From positions 1 to 30,004 of the forward strand of contig JBHWPB010000063.1 of NCBI GenBank assembly GCA_043424675.1: a stretch of 30,004 nucleotides of DNA. The letters are read 5' to 3'. The position numbers were made by a program, and so were the translations under genes. The DNA comes from JBHWPB01 sp043424675. Its GTDB lineage: Bacteria; Bacillota; Bacilli; Lactobacillales; Carnobacteriaceae_A. This document shows positions 1 through 8,367 of the stretch, piece after piece. Position 1 is the stretch's first letter. Each line of letters begins with the position of its first letter. The notes under the pieces were generated by a model, which ran no database searches, was not told the DNA's origin, and saw only the letters and a program-made list of their open reading frames with translations.

Positions 1-6
1 CCGTAG

Positions 7-171
7 CAGATTCTTGCTCAGCTGTGTGAACCTTACGTTGGCTTTTTTAGACAATTTATACCTCCTATAGGTTTTATAAGTTTCGCAGGCTTAATCTCAC
101 TTATAGCCCTGTCATTTATCCAAATGGGCGTTAGCGCTATATTCGATTTTCTCTATGTATTATTTATTTAG
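7..171 (+). pseudogene. ylmG: YggT/YlmG family membrane protein, C-terminal part
   Basis: The 54 codons before the TAG at 169-171 read as the C-terminal half of a YggT/YlmG protein: a CEPYVGFFRQFIPPIG motif followed by a hydrophobic segment of about 30 residues that would form the second membrane helix. YlmG proteins sit beside the division genes in Gram-positive bacteria, and ylmH follows 12 bases later, which supports the call. The frame has a TAG stop at 4-6, only two codons into the window. The +2 frame at bases 2-13 encodes R-S-R-F, which resembles the residues that normally come just before this point in the family. A short frameshifting deletion at the window edge is therefore possible, and so is a sequencing error. 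With only six bases upstream I cannot separate these. The family call is fairly safe; the broken status is tentative. Confidence 0.6.
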
Positions 172-183
172 GATGAATAACCA

Positions 184-972
184 ATGAAGCCGATTTACCA
201 ACATTTTAGAGAAGAAGAACAACCATTTATTGACAATGTGAGTGATTGGATCAAGAAGGTAGAAGATCAATACAGACCTCATCTTACAGACTTTCTTGAT
301 CCGCGGGAACAATACATTGTCGAAACGCTTATAGGAGAGAGAGAGAACATTCGTCTCGCATTCTATGGCGGTGTAGAAAATGCTGAAAGAAAACGAGCTC
401 TTCTGTATCCCGAATATTTTACTCCACAAATAAGCGACTTTGAAATTGTCTTGTATAATATTAATTATCCCAGCCAGTTCGCTAATTTTTCCCATGGTCA
501 GATATTAGGTACTTTAACATCTTCAGGATTGGATCGAAAAGTTTTCGGCGACATCCAAAATCAGGGAGATGAGTGGCAGTTTTTTACTCAAGCAAATATG
601 GGTGAATATGTGAGATACAATATCCATCAGATTGGCAAAATCAATATTCGAATGGATGAAATTCCATTGGATGAAGCATTTGTAATTGAAGATGAATGGG
701 AATACAAAGAAACGACAGTCACTTCCCTTCGTGTAGATGCTCTTATTTCAGCAGCGTTTAATTTGTCAAGAAAAAGTGCAAAAGACCTGATTTCAAAAGA
801 GAAAGTTAAACTGAACTGGAAGGTTATAGCCAGACCTGATATTGCAATAGAAGTTAATGATGTTTTATCAGTCGGCGGCTATGGTAGGTTACAGCTCCAA
901 GATATCTTAGGACAGTCTAAAAAAGGAAAAGAGATCGTCCAGCTCGGGGTGTTGAACAGCCGTAGAAGTTAA
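184..972 (+). CDS. ylmH: YlmH family S4-domain RNA-binding protein
   Basis: The 262-residue product matches the length and layout of YlmH: an N-terminal alpha/beta region (about 1-175, with a FYGGVENAERKRA motif) and a C-terminal S4 RNA-binding domain (about 180-245, with SLRVDALISAAFNLSRKSA and KVKLNW). YlmH proteins bind ribosomal particles. The Bacillus member has been linked to cell division and, more recently, to rescue of stalled 50S subunits alongside RqcP. The gene lies between ylmG and divIVA, the classical order at the end of the division cluster. The ATG at 184 is preceded by a weak GGATG site, and the gene is probably translated together with ylmG. No odd residues or interruptions are visible. 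Confidence 0.92.
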   Translation: MKPIYQHFREEEQPFIDNVSDWIKKVEDQYRPHLTDFLDPREQYIVETLIGERENIRLAFYGGVENAERKRALLYPEYFTPQISDFEIVLYNINYPSQFANFSHGQILGTLTSSGLDRKVFGDIQNQGDEWQFFTQANMGEYVRYNIHQIGKINIRMDEIPLDEAFVIEDEWEYKETTVTSLRVDALISAAFNLSRKSAKDLISKEKVKLNWKVIARPDIAIEVNDVLSVGGYGRLQLQDILGQSKKGKEIVQLGVLNSRRS

Positions 973-980
973 TAAAAAAT

Positions 981-1009
981 TTGTAAGTCTCTATTCTTTA
1001 ATTTATACT
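981..1009 (+). promoter_or_regulatory. Sigma-A type promoter for divIVA
   Basis: TTGTAA at 981-986 and TATACT at 1004-1009 are separated by exactly 17 bases, just after the ylmH stop. Transcription would start near 1016, about 35 bases before the divIVA start codon. This would give divIVA its own promoter in addition to read-through from ylmH. Confidence 0.6.
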
Positions 1010-1049
1010 AACTGTATTGATCTGGAAAACTTCAGGAGGTGTTCCATCG

Positions 1050-1730
1050 GTGCTGACTCCAATGGATATTCATAATAAACAATTTAAGAAAAAAATGCGT
1101 GGTTACGATGAAGACGAAGTCAATGAATTTCTTAACGAAATTATCACTGATTTTGAACAATTGTTAACAGAAAGAAAAGAAACAAAAAATGAACTGGAAG
1201 AGCAAAAAAAACGTCTTGCTCAGTTCGAAAACATTGAAGAAAGTCTCAACAAATCAATTGTGGTCGCACAAGAAGCAGCTGACAAACTAAAAGAAAATTC
1301 CCAAAAAGAATCTGATAATATTGTGCAAGAAGCTCAAAATAAAGCAGATAAGATTATACAAGATGCTCAAAATAACGCTGATACACTTTTGAAAAAAGCA
1401 GTGGAGCAAGCACAAAAAATTGAGCAAGAAACGGAAGAGTTAAGAAAACAGAGCCGTGTATTCAGACAAAGATTACAGCTCATGGTAGAATCACAGCTTG
1501 AACTCATCACAGATGATCAGTGGGAAAATGTTTTAGCTGTTCAAGAAATCCCTGAAGCTAAATTAGAAAACATACAAAAGGTTTCAAAAGATTTAGAAGA
1601 TGAATCGGGTCTTAAGGAAGAAGCAGAAACAAATGAAACTGAGTCTGATGAAAGCAATACAGTTGATGTCGTCTACAGCGTGAATACAGATGAAGAAGTT
1701 GAAGACGAACACCGCCCTGCAGAGGAATGA
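1050..1730 (+). CDS. divIVA: Cell division initiation protein DivIVA
   Basis: The product is about 226 residues and starts with LTPMDIHNKQF, followed by the RGYDEDEVNEFL signature, which marks the membrane-binding head of DivIVA. A long heptad-rich coiled coil follows (about 27-165), then an acidic tail. DivIVA senses negative membrane curvature and gathers at poles and septa, where it recruits division and wall proteins. The GTG at 1050 was chosen because AGGAGG at 1034-1039 lies 10 bases upstream and the protein then begins where the family begins. An upstream in-frame TTG at 1017 would add 11 unrelated residues. The position of the B. subtilis membrane-inserting Phe17 appears to be Met16 here, and the neighbouring Arg is kept. 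Confidence 0.95.
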   Translation: MLTPMDIHNKQFKKKMRGYDEDEVNEFLNEIITDFEQLLTERKETKNELEEQKKRLAQFENIEESLNKSIVVAQEAADKLKENSQKESDNIVQEAQNKADKIIQDAQNNADTLLKKAVEQAQKIEQETEELRKQSRVFRQRLQLMVESQLELITDDQWENVLAVQEIPEAKLENIQKVSKDLEDESGLKEEAETNETESDESNTVDVVYSVNTDEEVEDEHRPAEE

Positions 1731-1744
1731 AGGATTTCAATATA

Positions 1745-1773
1745 AAGACAGATTAAAAATTATTAAAGATAAT
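1745..1773 (+). promoter_or_regulatory. Possible promoter for the ileS T-box transcript
   Basis: AAGACA at 1745-1750 and GATAAT at 1768-1773 are spaced by 17 bases. The match is moderate (four and five of six). Transcription would start near 1780, just before the T-box leader, which is where a promoter is expected. Confidence 0.4.
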
Positions 1774-1779
1774 AGATAA

Positions 1780-1993
1780 GACACAGAAAAATGCATCTCT
1801 TAGAGCGAGCTAGAAAATGGTGAAAGTCTAGTAAGATCCTTGCTTTTTTCTATCACTTATTTGAATCGATGGTATGAAACCGAGTAATACTATCCGCCCA
1901 TCTGCGTTAAAGTGCTGAGCAAACATAGTCATGTTTAAAGTTGGGTGGTACCACGAAGATTTCGTCCCTTTGCACGAAATCTTTTTCTATTTT
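1780..1993 (+). promoter_or_regulatory. T-box leader of ileS (tRNA-Ile sensing)
   Basis: The leader carries the T-box core GGTGGTACCACG at 1944-1955. It is followed at once by a perfect 10-bp terminator stem (1956-1965 with 1974-1983) and a T-rich run. Upstream is an AGAGCGAG stretch typical of Stem I, and a short CTAG-based hairpin at about 1810-1831 that would be its apical part. An ATC at 1865-1867 is the best candidate isoleucine specifier, although I did not fold the whole stem. Uncharged tRNA-Ile would pair with the T-box bulge and favour the antiterminator, so ileS and the genes behind it are transcribed when isoleucine charging is low. Confidence 0.92.
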
Positions 1994-2042
1994 AAATAAA
2001 AACAGATTGAACATTACAAATAATTCGGAGGTAGAGTAGATA

Positions 2043-4811
2043 ATGGAAATGAAGGATACACTTCAAATTGGCCGTACAGAATTTCCTATGCGAGCTAATT
2101 TGCCAAACAAAGAATTAGAAAGCTTAAAAGACTGGGAAGAAAATAAGGTATATGAAAAGAGACAGAAGCAAAACGAAGGGAAACCTAGTTTTGTATTACA
2201 CGATGGTCCGCCTTTTGCAAACGGGAATATTCACATCGGACATGCACTTAATAAAATCAGTAAAGATATTATTGTCCGCTCGAAATCTATGATGGGCTTT
2301 AGATCCCCTTATGTACCTGGGTGGGATACGCACGGTCTTCCTGTAGAACAGGCGCTTGCAAACCAGGGTGTAGATCGTAAGTCGATGTCAGATGTTGAAT
2401 TCAGAGAAATGTGCCGCCAGTATGCTTGGGATCAAATCAACAAACAAAGAAAAGATTTTAAACGTCTGGGTGTCGCTGGGGAATGGGAAGACCCTTATGT
2501 TACTTTATCTAAAGGATATGAAGCGGCTCAGATCAGAGTTTTTGGAAAAATGGCGCAAGAAGGATACATCTATCGCGGTAAAAAGCCTGTTTATTGGTCG
2601 CCTTCTAGTGAGTCAGCTCTAGCTGAGGCTGAAATAGAATATCAAGACGTACGTGGACCATCCATTTATGTCAGTTTTGATGTGAAAGATGGCAAAGGTA
2701 TCTTAGAAGACAGTAAATTTGTTATCTGGACGACAACTCCTTGGACTATACCGGCTAACTTAGCTATTGCTGTCAATCCAACTTATAGTTATTCAGTCGT
2801 TCAAGTTGGAGAAGAGAGCTATGTTGTTGCAACAGATCTCATTGAAAAATTAACGAAAACTTTAGAGTGGGAAGAATATGAAGTGGTTCAAGAGTTACAA
2901 GGGTCAGAGATGGAGTATATGACAGCTCAGCATCCGTTTTACGACCGTGAATCACTTCTTGTCTTGGGAGAATACGTTACATTAGATGAAGGAACGGGTC
3001 TCGTCCACACAGCTCCTGGACACGGGGATGATGACTACTTAATCGGACTTGAATATGATCTCGACATTCTTTCTCCTGTTGACGACCAAGGGAACTTTAC
3101 AGAAGAAGCACCAGGATTCGAAGGTGTCTTTTATGATGATGCGAATCCGATGGTATCAGAAAAGTTAGAAGAAAATGATCACCTTCTGAAATTAGAATTC
3201 TTTACACACAGCTATCCGCATGATTGGCGTACAAAAAAACCAGTCATTTTCCGTGCAACTCCGCAGTGGTTTGCATCTATTGAAGACTTTAGAGAGAATA
3301 TTCTAGAGGCTATCAAAGATGTAGACTGGATCCTGCCATGGGGAGAAAATAGAATTACAGATATGGTCGAGAATAGAGGAGACTGGGTGATCTCCCGTCA
3401 GCGTGTCTGGGGAGTTCCGCTTCCGATATTCTATGGTGAAAATGGAGAAGCTATTATTACAGAAGAAACGATCGAACATGTTTCCGAATTATTTGAAGAA
3501 GAAGGTTCTGATGTTTGGTTTGCTCGCGAAGCGAAAGACTTACTTCCAGAAGGATTCACTCACCCATCCAGTCCGAATGGTGAATTCGCCAAAGAGACAG
3601 ATATTATGGACGTATGGTTTGACTCTGGTTCCTCTCACGAAGCAGTTCTCAGACAGAGAGATTACCTGACTTTCCCTGCAGACATGTATCTCGAAGGTTC
3701 TGACCAATACCGCGGCTGGTTCAACTCCAGTTTGACTACAAGCGTGGCTATCAACGACGAAGCACCTTACAAGAGTGTATTATCGCAAGGTTTTGTGTTA
3801 GATGGGAAAGGCCACAAAATGAGTAAGTCACTTGGGAACGTTATTGTTCCTAATAAAGTGATTCAACAAAAAGGGGCAGATATCATACGTCTCTGGGTAT
3901 CAAGTGTAGATTACAGCCAAGACGTACGCGTGAGTCACGACATTCTCGAACAAGTTGCAGACAGTTACAAAAAAATTCGTAACACTCTACGTTATATGAT
4001 CGCAAACACAGAGGATTTCGATCCGAGTGAAAATAGTGTAGCTTACGAAGACTTACGTTCAGTAGACCAGTATATCCTCAATCGTCTCCAAGAAGTTACA
4101 GAAAATGTTCTAGAAGCATACGAAAACTATGACTTCCAGACTGTTTACCGTCAAATCAATCTTTTTTCCATCACAGAACTATCAAACTTCTATGTTGATT
4201 TCGCTAAAGATGTCGTTTACATTGAAGCGGAAAATGCTCATCCGCGCCGCAGCATGCAGACTGTCTTTTACAAAGTATTAGTTAACTTAGCTAAATTATT
4301 AACACCCATCATTCCACACACCGCTGAAGAAGTATGGTCTTATCTGAAAGAAGATGCAGAATATATCCAGCTGACTGATATGCCAGAAGTTGTCGATTAC
4401 GCAAATAGTGATCAAATTTTAAACGACTGGGATGACTTTATGACTGTCCGCCGCGATGTAAATAGAGCGCTTGAACAAGCTCGTGATAATGAACTGATCG
4501 GTAAATCTTTTGAAGCTAAAGTAACAATTTATCCTAATGAAGAAGTAGCAGCACTCTTCGATCGTTTAGACACTAACTTACAACAAGTTCTCATCGTGTC
4601 AGAATTAGTTGTTGATGTAGAATCAGAACCAAGTGAAGATGCCGTAGAGTTTGACAGATTAGCTGTACTTGTCGAAGAAAAAGAAGGCGAAGTGTGTGAG
4701 CGCTGCTGGATCACAAGTGAATATGTAGGAACATTTGACGAAGCACCTACTTTATGTGAGCGTTGCTACCCTATTGTCAAAGAAGATTTTCCAGAAGCAC
4801 TCGAAGATTAA
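2043..4811 (+). CDS. ileS: Isoleucyl-tRNA synthetase
   Basis: This 922-residue class I synthetase charges tRNA-Ile with isoleucine in the cytoplasm. The ATP-binding HIGH motif is at residues 64-67 in a PPFANGNIHIGH context, and KMSKS is at 592-596. An editing (CP1) domain lies between them. The C-terminal end has two CERC pairs (Cys885/888 and Cys905/908) that form the zinc site typical of bacterial IleS. GGAGGT at about 2027-2032 favours the ATG at 2043 over a second ATG two codons later. It is the first gene after the T-box and heads an apparent operon with the Nudix, small membrane, mtnN and pncA genes. Length and motifs are complete. Confidence 0.98.
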   Translation: MEMKDTLQIGRTEFPMRANLPNKELESLKDWEENKVYEKRQKQNEGKPSFVLHDGPPFANGNIHIGHALNKISKDIIVRSKSMMGFRSPYVPGWDTHGLPVEQALANQGVDRKSMSDVEFREMCRQYAWDQINKQRKDFKRLGVAGEWEDPYVTLSKGYEAAQIRVFGKMAQEGYIYRGKKPVYWSPSSESALAEAEIEYQDVRGPSIYVSFDVKDGKGILEDSKFVIWTTTPWTIPANLAIAVNPTYSYSVVQVGEESYVVATDLIEKLTKTLEWEEYEVVQELQGSEMEYMTAQHPFYDRESLLVLGEYVTLDEGTGLVHTAPGHGDDDYLIGLEYDLDILSPVDDQGNFTEEAPGFEGVFYDDANPMVSEKLEENDHLLKLEFFTHSYPHDWRTKKPVIFRATPQWFASIEDFRENILEAIKDVDWILPWGENRITDMVENRGDWVISRQRVWGVPLPIFYGENGEAIITEETIEHVSELFEEEGSDVWFAREAKDLLPEGFTHPSSPNGEFAKETDIMDVWFDSGSSHEAVLRQRDYLTFPADMYLEGSDQYRGWFNSSLTTSVAINDEAPYKSVLSQGFVLDGKGHKMSKSLGNVIVPNKVIQQKGADIIRLWVSSVDYSQDVRVSHDILEQVADSYKKIRNTLRYMIANTEDFDPSENSVAYEDLRSVDQYILNRLQEVTENVLEAYENYDFQTVYRQINLFSITELSNFYVDFAKDVVYIEAENAHPRRSMQTVFYKVLVNLAKLLTPIIPHTAEEVWSYLKEDAEYIQLTDMPEVVDYANSDQILNDWDDFMTVRRDVNRALEQARDNELIGKSFEAKVTIYPNEEVAALFDRLDTNLQQVLIVSELVVDVESEPSEDAVEFDRLAVLVEEKEGEVCERCWITSEYVGTFDEAPTLCERCYPIVKEDFPEALED

Positions 4812-4831
4812 AAGATAGAAAGGTGAGGCCT

Positions 4832-5362
4832 GTGGAGGAAAAAACTCTATCAAGAAAAGAAATTTTCGAAGGTAAAATTGTTCATCTCGTAGAAGATATA
4901 GTCGAGCTTCCGAATGGCGAACAATCAAAACGTGAATTGGTATTCCATGATGACGCTGCTTCAATTCTCGCTTTAACGGAAGATAAAAAAGCTCTTTTTG
5001 TAAAACAATATCGCAAAGCCCTGGAGAAGATGATTTATGAAATTCCGGCAGGTCTCATTGACCCAGAAGATGATGGTCCTTTGGAAACTGCTAAAAGAGA
5101 GCTAGAAGAAGAGACAGGTTATCGAGCTGAGGACTGGAAAGAATTATATAGCTTTTACTCGAGCCCGGGATTCAGCGATGAATATTGTTATATTTATCAA
5201 GCTGAAAATTTAGAGAAGGGGCAGGAACCATTAGCACAGGATGAGGATGAATTCATTGAACTTCATCTTTTGTCTTATGAAGAAGCTATGGATTTATATC
5301 AAACCGGAGAGATATGTGACGCTAAGACTGTTTTAGCTTTATTACATTGGAGTACTTTATGA
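4832..5362 (+). CDS. nudF: Nudix hydrolase, ADP-ribose pyrophosphatase type
   Basis: The product has about 176 residues and a Nudix motif (GLIDPEDDGPLETAK followed by RELEEETGY) preceded by EIPA, the arrangement of ADP-ribose pyrophosphatases. These enzymes split ADP-ribose into AMP and ribose 5-phosphate with Mg2+ bound by the motif's glutamates. The spacing between the first Gly and the REL block is one residue longer than the standard Nudix box, so either Glu or Asp may take the early acidic position. The GTG at 4832 was chosen because AGGTGAGG precedes it and the protein then starts like its relatives. A longer frame opening at 4763 would overlap ileS. It lies 20 bases after ileS and one base before the next gene. 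Confidence 0.88.
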   Translation: MEEKTLSRKEIFEGKIVHLVEDIVELPNGEQSKRELVFHDDAASILALTEDKKALFVKQYRKALEKMIYEIPAGLIDPEDDGPLETAKRELEEETGYRAEDWKELYSFYSSPGFSDEYCYIYQAENLEKGQEPLAQDEDEFIELHLLSYEEAMDLYQTGEICDAKTVLALLHWSTL

Positions 5363-5363
5363 G

Positions 5364-5621
5364 ATGAGTAAAAATAATCAGGAAAAAACAAGCCGGAGCG
5401 AAGAAAATAACAATAACTTCTTCAAAAAAGCAATACGCCAGTGGCAGCGAAAAAGAAATGAACAACGTTATGAAAAAGAGTTAGCAAAAGAAGGTCGTAC
5501 GAGTCGCAGCCGCCAAAAAGAATACGGTTCGGTGAGAGAAACAGGGCGGAAATTGAACATAGCAATTGGCATCGCTGTCTTTATTTTAATAATTGAACTT
5601 ATCTTCGTATTTTTTGTGTAA
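5364..5621 (+). CDS. Small basic single-pass membrane protein, function unknown
   Basis: The 85-residue product has a very polar, Arg/Lys-rich body (about 1-62) and a C-terminal hydrophobic stretch (about 64-85, starting LNIAIGIAVF and running to the end). It looks like a tail-anchored protein with its basic part in the cytoplasm. I do not recognise the family. Evidence that it is a real gene is its position: it starts one base after the Nudix stop and ends 10 bases before mtnN. A GGAG lies about 11 bases before the ATG, and its frame is intact through the operon. The charged segment could contact nucleic acid or lipid headgroups, but nothing visible fixes a role. Confidence 0.75.
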   Translation: MSKNNQEKTSRSEENNNNFFKKAIRQWQRKRNEQRYEKELAKEGRTSRSRQKEYGSVRETGRKLNIAIGIAVFILIIELIFVFFV

Positions 5622-5631
5622 AGGAAGTAAA

Positions 5632-6342
5632 ATGGAGAAAATTGGATTAATTTGTGCAATGTCAGAAGAGTTAGAACTTTTACTGGAAGGTCTTGAAAAT
5701 CAAAAAGAATATACAATCGCCAATATGTCTTTTTATACAGGGTCTTTAGAAGGGGTCCAAGTCGTTCTTGTTTTATCGGGAATTGGGAAGGTTAATGCTT
5801 CCATTGCAGTATCGCTTCTTATTTCAGAGTTTGAAGTAGATGCTGTTATCAATACCGGAGTAGCAGGTGCCATTGATCAGAAACTGGAAGTAGGCGACAT
5901 TGTTGTCGGAGAGCGCTTAGCTTATCACGATGTAAATGTGACAAATTTTGGTTATAGATTAGGGCAACTTCCTCAGATGCCACTGTTCTATGAGTCAAGT
6001 CCGAGCCTTATCGCTCTCATTAAAGATACAATCAGCGAAACCAGTCCTACTTTTTATTTCGGTGATATTGTAAGCGGTGATTCCTTTGTCATGGACAGAG
6101 AGATGGGCGAAGAGATAAAAAATCAATTTCCTCATGCCTTAGTTACCGAAATGGAAGGGGCTGCTGTAGGGCAGACGAGCTATCAATTTTCTGTTCCATT
6201 CCTAGTGATCCGTGCAGTCTCAGACAATGCTGATCAAGAGGCAACACTAACTTATGAGGAGTTCTTAGAAGAAGCGAGTCATAATTCAGCTGAGTTTATA
6301 TTTTCTTTACTGAGCAAACTTAAGAAGGGAGAACCAAAATAA
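5632..6342 (+). CDS. mtnN: 5'-methylthioadenosine/S-adenosylhomocysteine nucleosidase
   Basis: This 236-residue protein belongs to the MTA/SAH nucleosidase (Pfs) family. It removes adenine from S-adenosylhomocysteine and methylthioadenosine, recycling SAM by-products and yielding the ribosylhomocysteine used by LuxS. The N-terminus IGLICAMSEELELL carries the catalytic acid near Glu13. The middle has NTGVAGAID and VVGERLAYHDV. EMEGAAVGQ and RAVSDNAD hold the substrate-binding Glu and the catalytic Asp. The ATG at 5632 follows AAGGAAG and fits the family N-terminus; an upstream in-frame start at 5593 lies inside the previous gene. Its stop shares one base with the pncA start (TAATG), so the two are probably translationally coupled. 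Confidence 0.95.
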   Translation: MEKIGLICAMSEELELLLEGLENQKEYTIANMSFYTGSLEGVQVVLVLSGIGKVNASIAVSLLISEFEVDAVINTGVAGAIDQKLEVGDIVVGERLAYHDVNVTNFGYRLGQLPQMPLFYESSPSLIALIKDTISETSPTFYFGDIVSGDSFVMDREMGEEIKNQFPHALVTEMEGAAVGQTSYQFSVPFLVIRAVSDNADQEATLTYEEFLEEASHNSAEFIFSLLSKLKKGEPK

Positions 6343-6890
6343 TGAAAAGAGCTTTATTGGTTGTGGACTATTCTAATGATTTCGTTGCCGAAGATGGCGC
6401 TTTAACGAGTGGAGAATCAGGACAAGCTTTAGAAGAGAACATTGTCAAGCTGATTGACAAATTTGTAGAAAACCAAGAGTACATTGTCTTTGCTAATGAT
6501 CTGCATGCAGAGGGAGATAAATACCACCCTGAAACCAGTCTTTTCCCGCCTCATAATGTAGAAGGAACAACGGGACGAGCACTCTTTGGCAAAGTCGGAG
6601 AAAAATACCAGGAAATAACAGATCTAGAGAATGTTTATTTCACCGACAAACGTCGTTATTCTGCTTTCGCAGGAACAGATCTTGATATTCGTTTACGCGA
6701 ACGTGATATTAAAGAAGTTTGGATTGTGGGGGTGGCTACCGATATATGTGTCTTGCACACTGCAGTCGATGCGTATAATTACAACTATGATATTGTAATT
6801 CCTGAAAATGGTGTAGCAAGCTTTAATCCAGAAGGTCATAAGTGGGCGCTTGGCCATTTCAGAGATTCCCTAGGCGTGAAAGTAATTTAA
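6342..6890 (+). CDS. pncA: Nicotinamidase (isochorismatase fold)
   Basis: The 182-residue product resembles Bacillus PncA along its length. It converts nicotinamide to nicotinate for NAD salvage. The catalytic triad is visible: Asp9 (VVDYSNDF), Lys103 (TDKRRYSAFAGT) and Cys136 (GVATDICVLHTA). The metal ligands are Asp53, His55 and His71 (NDLHAEGD and FPPHN). The start codon overlaps the mtnN stop by one base, and it is the last gene of the ileS operon before a terminator. Together with the Nudix ADP-ribose hydrolase two genes upstream, it gives the operon an NAD-turnover theme; this link is an inference. Confidence 0.93.
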   Translation: MKRALLVVDYSNDFVAEDGALTSGESGQALEENIVKLIDKFVENQEYIVFANDLHAEGDKYHPETSLFPPHNVEGTTGRALFGKVGEKYQEITDLENVYFTDKRRYSAFAGTDLDIRLRERDIKEVWIVGVATDICVLHTAVDAYNYNYDIVIPENGVASFNPEGHKWALGHFRDSLGVKVI

Positions 6891-6913
6891 TAAACCAATT
6901 ATTTGTTATAGAA

Positions 6914-6975
6914 GAGCGACAGCCTTTCTGTTTAATAGCATTCAGCTAGTAAGGGAAAGGTGTGGCTCTTTTTTT
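6914..6975 (+). terminator. Rho-independent terminator after pncA
   Basis: GAGC...CCTTTC from 6914 pairs imperfectly with GAAAGG...GCTC ending at 6968 and is followed by a run of T. It lies 24 bases after the pncA stop and would end the ileS operon. Confidence 0.8.
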
Positions 6976-6995
6976 GAAATTCAACTAAGAATGGT

Positions 6996-7023
6996 TTGTA
7001 TTATTACAGATAGCTGTTAAAAT
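6996..7023 (+). promoter_or_regulatory. Possible promoter for the NAD kinase-like gene
   Basis: TTGTAT at 6996-7001 and TAAAAT at 7018-7023 are 16 bases apart, in the gap after the pncA terminator and about 65 bases before the next start codon. The elements are only moderate matches. The gene does need its own promoter because the terminator isolates it. Confidence 0.35.
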
Positions 7024-7088
7024 AAATATAGCGTAAATTTATTCAAAAATATGATTTTTTATTTAATACAAACATGGAGGGAACATTA

Positions 7089-8204
7089 ATGAAAAAGATA
7101 GGCCTTATCGTCAATCCCATCGCAGGCATGGGTGGAAAAGTAGGTTTAAAAGGAACAGATGGAGAAGAGGTGTTAGAAGAAGCTAAAAAACGTGGTGCAG
7201 AACCAGAAAGCCTCTCCAAAACAGTGAAAGCATTGAATGAATTAAAACCCGTCCAAGATAAAGTAAAATTATATGTGGCAGAAGGGGATATGGGAGAAAT
7301 CGCTGCTAAAGAAGCGGGTTTTGATTATGAGATTGTACATGAAGTTGAAGGTGACAGTAGTAAGGAAGATACACACGAAACTTTAGAAGCTATTAAAGAA
7401 GAAGATGTCGATTTAATCTTATTCTCAGGCGGAGATGGGACAGCGCGTGATGTGACGGAAGTCATAAGAACAGATATACCAGTCATAGGTATTCCTGCGG
7501 GAGTCAAAATTCATTCGCCTGTTTATGCTGTCACACCGGAAGATGCAGGTGAACTCGCGTTAAAATTTGTTCAGGATGCCTTATTGAATTTAAGAGAAGA
7601 AGAAGTGATCGATATTGAAGAAGAAGCTTTCCGTCGCGATGAAATCATCACGAAAGTATATGGGTATATGACTGTTCCATACGACGCGACTCATCTTCAG
7701 AATTTAAAAAGTCCTTCTCCTCAGTCTGATGAAGAAGCACAGACTTCAGCTGCATTGACAGTGATTGATGATATGGAAGATGGCTATTACTATATCTTAG
7801 GATCAGGCTCTACAACCAGCCGTGTTGCAACAGAACTAGGCCTGCCAGTGACCATGCTTGGCGTAGACATTATAAAAGACGGGGAATTGGTCGCTAAGGA
7901 TGTCTATGACAAAGAAATATTAGATATTATTGGAGATGAACCGACGAAACTAATCGTTACTCCGATGGGAGGTCAAGGTTATTTATTCGGTCGAGGAAAC
8001 CAACAACTGTCAGCCGAAGTTTTAGAGAAGATTGACAAAGAAGATATTACTATTGTATCTACACCAGGTAAACTACAAACATTGGATGGTGCCCCTTTAT
8101 TAGTCTATACAGGGGATAGAGAAATTGATGAAAAGGTAAGCGGATACTACCAAATTGTCATTGGTTTCGGAAAATACAAGATGTATAAAGTGGTCCCGTC
8201 TTAA
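7089..8204 (+). CDS. ATP-NAD kinase-like (AcoX-type) protein
   Basis: The 371-residue product opens with KKIGLIVNPIAGMGGKVGLKGTDG and carries the LFSGGDGTARDV motif, the phosphate-binding GGDGT signature of the NAD kinase/diacylglycerol kinase superfamily. The overall length and the IPAGVKIHSPVYAVTP block fit the AcoX-like ATP-NAD kinase family rather than the shorter housekeeping NAD kinase. The true substrate of many members is not established. The ATG at 7089, after GGAGGG, was chosen over an ATG five codons earlier that lies upstream of the ribosome binding site. It is transcribed alone, flanked by a terminator on each side. Confidence 0.82.
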   Translation: MKKIGLIVNPIAGMGGKVGLKGTDGEEVLEEAKKRGAEPESLSKTVKALNELKPVQDKVKLYVAEGDMGEIAAKEAGFDYEIVHEVEGDSSKEDTHETLEAIKEEDVDLILFSGGDGTARDVTEVIRTDIPVIGIPAGVKIHSPVYAVTPEDAGELALKFVQDALLNLREEEVIDIEEEAFRRDEIITKVYGYMTVPYDATHLQNLKSPSPQSDEEAQTSAALTVIDDMEDGYYYILGSGSTTSRVATELGLPVTMLGVDIIKDGELVAKDVYDKEILDIIGDEPTKLIVTPMGGQGYLFGRGNQQLSAEVLEKIDKEDITIVSTPGKLQTLDGAPLLVYTGDREIDEKVSGYYQIVIGFGKYKMYKVVPS

Positions 8205-8240
8205 AGCTTTTAAGATGGATATCAATAAATTACTTAATTT

Positions 8241-8280
8241 AAAGTGATCTATTCTCCTTATCAGAATAGATCACTTTTTT
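8241..8280 (+). terminator. Terminator after the NAD kinase-like gene
   Basis: A perfect 15-bp stem (8241-8255 with 8263-8277) with a 7-base loop runs directly into a T run. It ends the plus-strand gene 36 bases downstream of its stop. Confidence 0.9.
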
Positions 8281-8284
8281 GAAA

Positions 8285-8335
8285 TAAAAAATACCCTTCA
8301 AAGGTTAGAAGAAAACTCCTAGTTTTGAAGGGTAT
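8285..8335 (-). terminator. Terminator of rpsD (minus strand)
   Basis: ATACCCTTCAAA at 8291-8302 pairs perfectly with 8324-8335. Read on the minus strand, the stem is followed by six T residues. It sits 33 bases beyond the rpsD stop and faces the previous terminator, separating the two convergent genes. Confidence 0.88.
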
Positions 8336-8367
8336 AATGATATATTTGTTATGTTTTAATCGATATC

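Noticed and set aside
160..495. Minus-strand open frame of 111 codons
   Set aside because: It is antisense to ylmH and has no coding signature.
1017..1049. TTG at 1017 as divIVA start
   Set aside because: The AGGAGG site lies downstream of it, and the extra residues do not resemble DivIVA; GTG at 1050 fits.
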